6,288 nt of DNA from an uncultured Rickettsiales bacterium (GTDB lineage Bacteria; Pseudomonadota; Alphaproteobacteria; Rickettsiales; UBA1997): positions 1 to 6,288 of the forward strand of contig CALBSF010000159.1 of NCBI GenBank assembly GCA_937927795.1. The letters run 5' to 3'. Below the pieces are notes generated by a model that saw only the letters and a program-made list of their open reading frames with translations, was not told where the DNA came from and searched no databases. Position 1 is the first letter of the stretch, and every line of letters begins with the position of its first letter. Both the position numbers and the translations under genes were made by a program. This document shows positions 1 through 5,945 of this stretch, piece by piece.

Positions 1-2
1 CT

Positions 3-818
3 CTTGCTTTAATCTCATTTTTTATTGGTTTTATTTTAATTGCACCAGTTGGTGGAGCTGACATGCCGGTTGTTGTATCAATGTTAAATTCTTACTCTGG
101 TTGGGCGGCAAGCGGCATTGGATTTACCTTAGGAAATTCTTTATTAATAATCACCGGAGCCTTAGTTGGCGCAAGCGGCGCGATATTAAGTTACATCATG
201 TGTAAAGCAATGAATCGCTCAATTATTAACGTAATCTTCAGTGGCTTTAATCAGCAAGTTCATACAGCAAAAGAAGAAAAAGAACAAAAACCAATCAAGC
301 AAGGAAGCGCTGAAGACGCGGCTTACATGATGAAAGGCTCATCATCAGTAATTATAGTTCCAGGCTATGGAATGGCAGTTGCGGGCGCGCAGCACGCTGT
401 TGCTGAAATGACTCACTTGCTTGAAAAAGCGGGCGTAGAAGTAAAATTTGCAATTCATCCAGTTGCCGGAAGAATGCCAGGACACATGAATGTTTTGCTT
501 GCTGAAGCTAATATTGATTATGAAAAAGTTTTTGAATTGGAAGATATAAATAACGATTTTAAAACTGCTGACATCGCCTTTGTAATTGGCGCAAATGATG
601 TTACTAATCCGGCAGCAAAAACTGACAAAGCTAGTCCAATTTATGGCATGCCAATATTAGATGTTGGTCTTGCTAAAACAGTATTCTTTGTTAAACGCTC
701 TATGGCTTCTGGCTATGCTGGCGTTGAAAATGAATTATTCTATCAAGATAACACCATGATGATTTTTGGCGATGCTAAAAAAGTTGTGGAAGAAATTGTT
801 AGATCAATTAACTCTTAA
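3..818 (+). CDS. pntB: NAD(P) transhydrogenase subunit beta, C-terminal part (5' end outside window)
   Basis: PntB is the membrane and NADP(H)-binding subunit of the proton-translocating transhydrogenase, which makes NADPH from NADH using the proton gradient. The frame is open from base 3 with no stop, so the gene starts outside the window; the first ATG at 63 is internal. It encodes the conserved membrane motif GGADMPVVVSMLNSYSGWAA. Counting from that Met, residues 1-60 hold the last helices of domain II, including GALVGASGAILSYIMCKAMNR. A charged linker (about 69-80) then leads into soluble domain III: the NADP fingerprint GYGMAVAGAQ (101-110), HPVAGRMPGHMNVLLAEA (132-149), GANDVTNPAA (176-185), KRSMASGYAGV (211-221) and GDAKK (236-240). 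All NADP-loop motifs seen in E. coli PntB are present, so the enzyme looks functional. pntA would be expected upstream. The stop lies 15 bases before efp. Confidence 0.96.
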   Translation, partial: LALISFFIGFILIAPVGGADMPVVVSMLNSYSGWAASGIGFTLGNSLLIITGALVGASGAILSYIMCKAMNRSIINVIFSGFNQQVHTAKEEKEQKPIKQGSAEDAAYMMKGSSSVIIVPGYGMAVAGAQHAVAEMTHLLEKAGVEVKFAIHPVAGRMPGHMNVLLAEANIDYEKVFELEDINNDFKTADIAFVIGANDVTNPAAKTDKASPIYGMPILDVGLAKTVFFVKRSMASGYAGVENELFYQDNTMMIFGDAKKVVEEIVRSINS

Positions 819-833
819 AATATTATTTAAAAA

Positions 834-1403
834 ATGAAAACAAACGCAAACTCAATTCGTGTTGGAAATGTTATTGAATTTCAAAATCAACTTTGGTCTG
901 TAACCAAAAGAGAGCATGTTAAACCTGGTAAAGGCGGCGCCTACATTCAAGTTGAAATGAAAAATATTGTTACTGGCACTAAAACCAATACTCGTTATAA
1001 TTCAAGCGAAGATGTTGATGTTGCTTATGTTGAGCAAAAAAATTATCAATTTCAATATTTTGACCAAGATGATTTAGTTGCGATGGATATGGAAAGTTTT
1101 GAAACATTTAATTTCAACAAAAACCTAGTTGGCGACGCCCTTCCCTTTTTGCAAGAAGGCATGAATATTAGAGTTGAATATTGCAACGATAAACCAATTT
1201 CACTATTCATTCCAGAAACTGTAAATGCAGTAATTGCTCAAGCTGATGCAGTGGTAAAAGGTCAAACTGCAAGCGCTTCTTACAAGCCAGCAATTCTAGA
1301 AAATGGCGTAAGAATTATGGTTCCTCCTTTTGTTGAATCTGGAGAAGAAGTTATAGTTAAAACCGAAGATTTTAGCTATGTTAGCAGGGCTAAATCGAAT
1401 TAA
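834..1403 (+). CDS. efp: Translation elongation factor P
   Basis: EF-P binds between the ribosomal P and E sites and relieves stalling at consecutive prolines. The protein has 189 residues, the usual full length (E. coli 188), with the KOW-like N-terminal domain, the central OB domain and the C-terminal OB domain (YKPAILENGVRIMVPPFVESGEEVIVKT, in part). The tip loop KPGKGGAY places a lysine at residue 33, equivalent to the modified Lys34 of E. coli. Whether it is beta-lysylated cannot be seen, because no epmA/epmB lies here. The opening ANSIRVGNVIEF and the ending SYVSRAK resemble Rickettsia EF-P more than enterobacterial EF-P. The start follows pntB by only 15 A/T-rich bases with no Shine-Dalgarno sequence and no promoter, so it is probably co-transcribed with pntB. 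Its stop codon overlaps the stop of the convergent aas. Confidence 0.97.
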   Translation: MKTNANSIRVGNVIEFQNQLWSVTKREHVKPGKGGAYIQVEMKNIVTGTKTNTRYNSSEDVDVAYVEQKNYQFQYFDQDDLVAMDMESFETFNFNKNLVGDALPFLQEGMNIRVEYCNDKPISLFIPETVNAVIAQADAVVKGQTASASYKPAILENGVRIMVPPFVESGEEVIVKTEDFSYVSRAKSN

Positions 1404-1410
1404 ATCGAAT
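1391..1410. repeat. Tandem duplication of a 10-base unit at convergent gene ends
   Basis: The unit TAAATCGAAT occurs twice back to back (1391-1400 and 1401-1410). The second copy supplies the efp stop codon (TAA, 1401-1403), and its first bases form the TTAA that holds both the efp and the aas stops. See the finding on this repeat. Confidence 0.9.
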
Positions 1411-3538
1411 TTACCATATTTTTTATTTCCATATAATCCACTTTTCCCGTTCCAAGTAGAGGTAATTTTTCAACCATAATTATTTCTTTTGGAACAGAAA
1501 GTTCGCTGATTTGATTTTCCTTAAAGAAAGCAGAAATTTCTAGGCGCTTTAGAGTTTGACTTGTTGTAACTAAAATTAATTGTTCACCTTTTTTTGGATC
1601 TGGAATTGCTATAATCGCATGGCTGCTTTGTGGGCAAAGCTTGCTTAAGTTAATTTCAGTTGCAGTTAATGAAATCATTTCTCCAGCAATTTTTGCAAAG
1701 CGTTTGGCGCGACCTTTAATTGAAATATAGCCTTTTTCATCAATTGAAACAATGTCACCAGTGTCATACCAACCATCTTCTAGTGGAGTTATTTTTCCTG
1801 GATTAGTATTTAATAAATAGCCTTTCATGATATTTGGCCCACTAACTAATAATTTTTTTCCATCAGTAATTCCAACAATTTCTTCGAGTTTGAATTTTAT
1901 TGCCGGCATAAGGCGCCCAACACTTCCTGGTTTATTATGCATTGGCGTATTGGTTGATAAAGCTGGAGAAGTTTCAGTTGCACCATAGCCTTCAAAAATT
2001 CTAACTCCAAATTTTTCTGACCAACTTTTTCTTGTTTCTTCATCTAATTTTTCTGCGCCGGCAAAAACATAACGCAAACTATAAAAATCATAAGCGTGAG
2101 CAAATCTGGCATAGCTTGAAAGAAAAGTATTGGTTCCAAACATAATGGTTGCATTAGTATCATAAACCAACTCTGGCACAATTCGATAATGAAGTGGCGA
2201 TGGATAAAAGAAAGTTTTAATTCCCGCTAAAATTGGCAATAAAGTTCCGCCCGTCAAACCAAATGAGTGAAAAATTGGCAAGGAATTAAATACTATATCT
2301 TTACTGCTAAAATCTACTCTTGATGCAAGTTGAAAACGATTTGCTTGAATGTTTTCATGGCTTAACGCAACACCTTTTGGAAGTCCTTCTGAGCCAGATG
2401 TAAAAAGAATTATTGCTAGATCATTTGAAGTGGAGCTATTAATTTTTTTAAAATAATAATTAGCAAATTTTGCTTTAACTACTGCAAAAACCTTATCAAA
2501 AATTATAATTTCTTTTCTGATATCTTCTAAATAAAAAATTTTGATTTCTTCTTTTTTGGCAAGCTCAATTAAATGGCTTAGTTTTGCGCCTTCAATAAAT
2601 TTTCTTGAGGTATAAATAACTTTTATTTTTGCCACATTGCAAGCAGCAATAAAATTACTGCCACCAGTAGAAAAATTCAACATTGCTGGCACTCTGCCAA
2701 AGGCCTGCATTGCAAAAAAAGTAACAATGCTTGCAACCATATTTGGCAACATAAAACCAACATACTCACCCTGATTCGTTTGTTTTGAAATTTGTTTTCC
2801 AAGTATAAAGCAGCGAGTAATAAGCTGGCCGTAAGTTACTGCTTTACGTTCTATGTCGGTAATAATTCGATGATTTTTGCCATGAATTTTTTTTGCATCT
2901 AGAAGTGATTCAAATAAAGTTTTTTTATAATCAGAGCTTTCAAATAACATATTGGTCATGATGTCATAAAGCTTGTCGGCATTAGCCATGCGCCTTGCCC
3001 TTCCGGTTATTTCTTTTTCTACTTCAAATTTTACCGGTTTTAAAATTGTTAAAGTAATTTTTGGAAATAAACGAATTCTTACCCTGCCCTTTAAACGCGA
3101 AAATGGCGTATATTGAGCGCCATCAAGTCGAATTGGCAAAATCATAGCATCCGCCTTATCTGCAATCATTCCAGGGCCTTCATAGATTTTCATCAAAGAA
3201 CCCGTAACGGTAATTCGCCCTTCAGGAAATATTATACATTTTTTATCTTTTCTAATTTCATTGATTAAACTTTTAGTTGCCATTGGATTAGTTGGATCAA
3301 GGGCGTAAGTGTCTGCTAGGGCCAAAAATGGCTTCATCCACCACTTGCTTGCAATAAAAGTATTCACCGCAAACATTGATTTTTCGGGAAGAAAAATCGC
3401 TAGCAAAATTGCGTCTAAAAATGAGAGATGGTTCGCAATTATCAAAACGCGATTTCCTGCTTTCTGGTAATTTTCTAAGCCTTTAACTTCAATTTTATAA
3501 AGCTTGGTAAGAATTTTTTTTAAATAAAATTTAAGCAT
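1400..3538 (-). CDS. aas: Bifunctional acyl-ACP synthetase / 2-acylglycerophosphoethanolamine acyltransferase
   Basis: Aas activates a fatty acid on ACP with ATP and transfers it to lysophospholipid, repairing membrane phospholipids at the inner face of the membrane. From the chosen start it has 712 residues (E. coli Aas 719). The PlsC-type acyltransferase domain comes first: NHLSFLD with the HX4D pair His37/Asp42, FPEGRIT (104-110) and GSLMKIYEGPG (113-123). The adenylate-forming domain follows: P-loop FTSGSEGLPKGV (379-390), LPIFHSFGLTGG (420-431), YPSPLHYRIVPELVYD (445-460), EGYGATETSP (516-525), YDTGD (591-595), GRAKRFAKIAGEM (609-621) and the C-terminal LLGTGKVD with probable catalytic Lys699. 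All key residues are present. The ATG at 3538-3536 is preferred over a longer frame from 3601 because it follows a GGAT/AGGA ribosome site at about 6 bases and matches the family N-terminus. The ATG overlaps the lplT stop, suggesting translational coupling. Confidence 0.95.
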   Translation of the reverse strand: MLKFYLKKILTKLYKIEVKGLENYQKAGNRVLIIANHLSFLDAILLAIFLPEKSMFAVNTFIASKWWMKPFLALADTYALDPTNPMATKSLINEIRKDKKCIIFPEGRITVTGSLMKIYEGPGMIADKADAMILPIRLDGAQYTPFSRLKGRVRIRLFPKITLTILKPVKFEVEKEITGRARRMANADKLYDIMTNMLFESSDYKKTLFESLLDAKKIHGKNHRIITDIERKAVTYGQLITRCFILGKQISKQTNQGEYVGFMLPNMVASIVTFFAMQAFGRVPAMLNFSTGGSNFIAACNVAKIKVIYTSRKFIEGAKLSHLIELAKKEEIKIFYLEDIRKEIIIFDKVFAVVKAKFANYYFKKINSSTSNDLAIILFTSGSEGLPKGVALSHENIQANRFQLASRVDFSSKDIVFNSLPIFHSFGLTGGTLLPILAGIKTFFYPSPLHYRIVPELVYDTNATIMFGTNTFLSSYARFAHAYDFYSLRYVFAGAEKLDEETRKSWSEKFGVRIFEGYGATETSPALSTNTPMHNKPGSVGRLMPAIKFKLEEIVGITDGKKLLVSGPNIMKGYLLNTNPGKITPLEDGWYDTGDIVSIDEKGYISIKGRAKRFAKIAGEMISLTATEINLSKLCPQSSHAIIAIPDPKKGEQLILVTTSQTLKRLEISAFFKENQISELSVPKEIIMVEKLPLLGTGKVDYMEIKNMVNSI

Positions 3539-3550
3539 TTTGGATCCTTT
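3531..3550 (-). promoter_or_regulatory. lplT stop / aas start overlap with ribosome binding site
   Basis: On the minus strand this stretch reads AAAGGATCCAAAATGCTTAA. The ATG (3538-3536) starts aas and the TAA (3533-3531) ends lplT, an 8-base overlap in different frames. The AAAGGAT just upstream is a good ribosome site at normal spacing. It lies inside lplT, so ribosomes finishing lplT could re-initiate on aas. This site decides the aas start. Confidence 0.8.
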
Positions 3551-4847
3551 GTTTAACAATTTTTCTAATAATAAAAAATATAAAAATATTAATAATTCCA
3601 ATTAGTAAGAAAATTTGCAAAAGGGTTAATTTTAGTTTAAATAGCGTAATCAAACTAATGCTGGAAATCACCATAAATAAAGCGTTTAAAACATTATTTG
3701 CGGCGATGATTCGTGATAGATATTTTTCCTTGGATCGATGCTGCATTATTGCATAAAGTGGCACGATATAAATGCCTGAAAACACTGCAATTGTAAGTAA
3801 CCCTAAAAGAATGAACCAGCTATAAATTGTTAGTGATAAAAAATCTTTTAGGCTCAATAAATCATCTGGTTTTATTATTAAATTATAAAAATAACTCGCA
3901 GCACAAAAAATAATTATGCCAATTGTAATTCCAATTGAGCCAAATGGCACAAGGCGTCCGTTAATTTTTCCTTTGAGAAGTTTGTTACATATTATTGAGC
4001 CGACTCCAATTCCAATTGAAAAAATTGATAAAAATAAAGTAACGATATATTCGTCACCATTAATTATATTTTTGGTGTAAATTGGAAATTGTGATAAAAA
4101 AGTAACGCCAATAAACCAAAACCATGAAATGCCAATAATTGAAAGCCAAACTGTTTTTTCTTTTTTAGCATAATTAATAATTTTCCAAGTTTGAGTTATA
4201 AGATTAAAACTGATTTTAAGTTTTGCATCAGCGCTTGAAGACTTAGGAATGAAGCGGCTTGAAAGATAGCCAACAAACGCAAAAAATATTAACGCAGCAG
4301 AAATAATTTCAATACCACTTTCGCGGCGAATAACAATGCCGCCAATTATTGTTCCAAGCAATATTGCAAGAAAAGTTCCGCCTTCAATTAATGCATTTCC
4401 CCCAACTAATTCATTATCTTTAAGATGCTCTGGAAGCAGACTATATTTGATTGGCCCAAAAAATGTTGAATGAACTCCCATCAAAAACATTAAAAATAAA
4501 AGTAGATAAATATTTTCAAAATAAAATCCAACAAAAGAAAAACTCATAATCAAAATTTCCGCAATTTTTATAATACGTACTAATTTCGATTTTTCATATT
4601 TATCAGCAAGCTGCCCTGCGAGCGCAGAAAATAAAAAGAATGGTAAGATAAATAATCCAGAAGCAATAGTTACCATGAACTGCGCATCAATCTTAAGCTT
4701 TTGAGCTATGTCGTAAGTAAACCAAATTAAAAAAGCATTCTTAAAAACATTATCATTAAATGCCCCGAAGAATTGGGTTATGAAAAGTGGTAGGAATTTT
4801 TTTGATTTTAGTAGGCTGGATTGGTTTGGTTTTGAGTGATTGTTCAT
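3531..4847 (-). CDS. lplT: LplT-like lysophospholipid transporter (MFS)
   Basis: This is a 438-residue major facilitator protein, somewhat longer than E. coli LplT (397). LplT moves lysophospholipids from the outer to the inner leaflet of the cytoplasmic membrane, where Aas re-acylates them. Visible family marks are FGAFNDNVFKNAF (27-39) in the first helix, the MFS loop GQLADKYEKSKLVR (78-91), GVHSTFFGPIKYSLLPE (124-140) and GGNALIEGGTFLAILLG (149-165). About a dozen hydrophobic segments run through the protein, with a charged central loop around 200-232, as expected for two six-helix halves. The assignment rests on the motifs plus the overlapping downstream aas. Many alphaproteobacteria fuse this transporter to Aas in one long chain; here they are separate genes. 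The ATG has no good Shine-Dalgarno sequence (the preceding bases are mostly A and C) and no convincing promoter is visible in the 48-base gap, so transcription may come from upstream. Confidence 0.9.
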   Translation of the reverse strand: MNNHSKPNQSSLLKSKKFLPLFITQFFGAFNDNVFKNAFLIWFTYDIAQKLKIDAQFMVTIASGLFILPFFLFSALAGQLADKYEKSKLVRIIKIAEILIMSFSFVGFYFENIYLLLFLMFLMGVHSTFFGPIKYSLLPEHLKDNELVGGNALIEGGTFLAILLGTIIGGIVIRRESGIEIISAALIFFAFVGYLSSRFIPKSSSADAKLKISFNLITQTWKIINYAKKEKTVWLSIIGISWFWFIGVTFLSQFPIYTKNIINGDEYIVTLFLSIFSIGIGVGSIICNKLLKGKINGRLVPFGSIGITIGIIIFCAASYFYNLIIKPDDLLSLKDFLSLTIYSWFILLGLLTIAVFSGIYIVPLYAIMQHRSKEKYLSRIIAANNVLNALFMVISSISLITLFKLKLTLLQIFLLIGIINIFIFFIIRKIVKQRIQNA

Positions 4848-4895
4848 GGTTTTTTTTGGTTGTTTGATGCTATAAGATTTATAATTTGAGCTTAC

Positions 4896-5303
4896 TTAAT
4901 CCTTGCCTTTAGGAATTATAAATGAGCTAATTAAAATTAAAATGGTTGCAATCAGAGCTCCAATTGTTGCTAAAACCATATCTTTTTGTGCATCCCAAAT
5001 ATCACCTTGTGTTCCAAGGTAAGCATCGCCAAGCTCTGGATTTACCATCATCACAAATAGCCACTCAATAATCTCAAACAAACCACTGCAAGCAAGCACA
5101 ACATCAATTGGCAAATAATAACTAAAAAATCCTCTTATATTTGCAAATCTAATTAACAATTCTCTTACCGGATAAACCAACAATAACCCGAAAGAAAAAT
5201 GCACAATTCGATCAAAGTGATTCCTGCTAAAATGAAAAACTTCAGACAAATAAAATCCAAACGGCACCTCTGAGTAAGTATAATGCGCGCTAGTCAAATG
5301 CAA
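4896..5303 (-). CDS. yjdF: YjdF-like (DUF2238) inner-membrane protein, 5'-truncated
   Basis: The DUF2238/YjdF family comprises integral membrane proteins of unknown function, usually about 200 residues. Family marks are AHYTYSEVP (6-14), RNHFDRIVHFSFGL (27-40), PVRE (45-48), EIIEW (77-81) and the signature YLGTQGDIWDAQKDM (95-109), followed by a last membrane helix (about 110-130) and a basic tail. The only available start is TTG at 5303-5301, giving 135 residues. However, the same frame stays open upstream to 5409 and still reads like the family up to about 5370 (FKKNSNISYILITAFATLH). That upstream stretch has no ATG, GTG or TTG. The first two or three helices are therefore missing, and this is probably a remnant rather than a working gene. 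Downstream, 48 bases separate it from lplT on the same strand. The symbol rests on family membership only. Confidence 0.75.
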   Translation of the reverse strand: MHLTSAHYTYSEVPFGFYLSEVFHFSRNHFDRIVHFSFGLLLVYPVRELLIRFANIRGFFSYYLPIDVVLACSGLFEIIEWLFVMMVNPELGDAYLGTQGDIWDAQKDMVLATIGALIATILILISSFIIPKGKD

Positions 5304-5372
5304 AGTTGCAAATGCTGTAATTAAAATATAAGAAATATTTGAATTTTTTTTAAACTTTAGATATACTAGATT
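5304..5372 (-). pseudogene. Untranslatable 5' remnant of the yjdF-like gene
   Basis: Reading upstream from the TTG, the minus-strand frame continues without a stop as TAFATLH, preceded by NISYILI and YLKFKKNS. From memory, YjdF relatives have a basic, SNLSYLL-like stretch and a helix ending in LH just before the G/S-AHYTYS motif, so this looks like genuine gene sequence. Beyond about 5372 the translation becomes low-complexity (N, K, L, P, T) and stops at 5406-5408. There is no start codon in the stretch, so homology appears to end near the fur promoter. The exact breakpoint cannot be fixed by eye. Confidence 0.55.
5339..5367 (+). promoter_or_regulatory. Predicted sigma70-type promoter of fur
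   Basis: The candidate -35 box is TTGAAT (5339-5344) and the candidate -10 box TATACT (5362-5367), 17 bases apart. Transcription would begin near 5374, giving a leader of about 20 bases. The -35 half lies inside the sequence that still reads as yjdF on the other strand. No clear Fur-box palindrome is visible here, so autoregulation is not supported. Confidence 0.5.
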
Positions 5373-5382
5373 TTTATTTTTT

Positions 5383-5389
5383 AAAGGTG
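5383..5389 (+). promoter_or_regulatory. Ribosome binding site of fur
   Basis: AAAGGTG lies 5 bases before the ATG at 5395 and supports that start. It is a clearer Shine-Dalgarno sequence than those of the efp, lplT or nucleotidyltransferase starts in this window. Confidence 0.7.
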
Positions 5390-5394
5390 TTTTT

Positions 5395-5835
5395 ATGTTG
5401 AATAATTATGAAGAGATTATAGAAGAGTTAAAAAAGATTGTTAAGCAAAAAGGTCTTAAATATACTGAGCAAAGAGAGATTGTTTTAAGTATATTACTTC
5501 ATGCGAATGGTCATTTAACTGCAGAAGAGGTTTACAATCAAATAAAAAAAGATTATCCAAACTCAAATGTTGGAATTGCAACTGTTTATAGAGCTTTAAG
5601 TTTTTTAGAGGAAGTTGAGCTTATCGCTTCACTTAATTTTGGTGTAGATGGAAAGAAATACGAGAGTAATATTAAATCTCATCATGACCATTTAATCTGT
5701 ACAGACTGTGGAAAAATAGTTGAGTTTGTTGATGAAGAGATTGAAAAACGACAAGAAAAAATAGCAAAAGCAAATAAGTTTAAAATAACTGACCATTCAA
5801 TGCAATTATATGGTATTTGTGAAAGTTGTCAGTAA
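5395..5835 (+). CDS. fur: Fur-family ferric uptake regulator, campylobacterotal type
   Basis: Fur is a cytoplasmic dimeric repressor that binds iron-uptake promoters when loaded with Fe2+. The protein has 146 residues, normal for the family. The N-terminal winged helix (about 1-85) includes KGLKYTEQREIVL (19-31), GHLTAEEVY (39-47) and the recognition helix region GIATVYRALSFLEE (60-73). The C-terminal metal and dimer domain has HHDHLICTDCGKIVEF (96-111) and a second pair, CESC (142-145). The two CxxC pairs form the usual structural zinc site, and His40, Glu90, His97, His99 and His134 are candidate metal ligands. KYTEQRE, NVGIATVYR, SFLEE and MQLYGIC closely recall Campylobacter/Arcobacter Fur, whereas typical alphaproteobacterial Fur/Mur lacks the CxxC pairs. 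PerR or Zur cannot be fully excluded, but the motifs favour Fur. It has its own promoter and terminator, so it is a single-gene unit, unlike its neighbours in phylogenetic character. Confidence 0.92.
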   Translation: MLNNYEEIIEELKKIVKQKGLKYTEQREIVLSILLHANGHLTAEEVYNQIKKDYPNSNVGIATVYRALSFLEEVELIASLNFGVDGKKYESNIKSHHDHLICTDCGKIVEFVDEEIEKRQEKIAKANKFKITDHSMQLYGICESCQ

Positions 5836-5850
5836 AATTATTTTAAATAT

Positions 5851-5881
5851 AAAGACTCATAAATATAATTTATGAGTCTTT
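5851..5881 (+). terminator. Rho-independent terminator of fur
   Basis: A perfect 14-base stem, AAAGACTCATAAAT (5851-5864) pairing with ATTTATGAGTCTTT (5868-5881), closes a 3-base ATA loop. It is followed by a T-rich stretch (5880-5890, TTTTATCTTTT). It starts 15 bases after the fur stop. The stem has few G/C pairs but is long. The A-rich left flank means it could also work on the opposite strand, though no gene there needs it. Confidence 0.85.
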
Positions 5882-5908
5882 TATCTTTTTTAAATCAAAA
5901 TCCCTTTC

Positions 5909-5938
5909 TTGCCCAAATCTTAAAAAATCATCTATACT
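5909..5938 (+). promoter_or_regulatory. Predicted promoter giving a leaderless transcript
   Basis: The candidate -35 box is TTGCCC (5909-5914) and the -10 box TATACT (5933-5938), with an 18-base spacer. The expected start of transcription, about 7 bases past the -10, falls at or next to the ATG at 5946, so the mRNA would carry no leader and no Shine-Dalgarno sequence. None is seen before that ATG. Confidence 0.5.
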
Positions 5939-5945
5939 GTAAACT

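Noticed and set aside
1385..1415. Possible bidirectional terminator between efp and aas
   Set aside because: The stretch is a direct repeat, not a stable hairpin. It has no G/C-rich stem with a following T-run.
3539..3601. A 21-residue N-terminal extension of aas starting at 3601 (MELLIFLYFLLLEK...)
   Set aside because: It lies antiparallel-free inside the 3' end of lplT in another frame, has no ribosome site, and does not match the Aas family. The ATG at 3538 has a good ribosome site and gives the family length.
4848..4895. Possible promoter for lplT (TATAAA and TTATAG on the minus strand)
   Set aside because: No matching -35 box at 16-18 bases is visible. In such AT-rich DNA, -10-like strings occur by chance.
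5368..5394. Fur box (autoregulatory operator) ahead of fur
   Set aside because: The leader is T-rich but shows no GATAATGAT-like inverted repeat.
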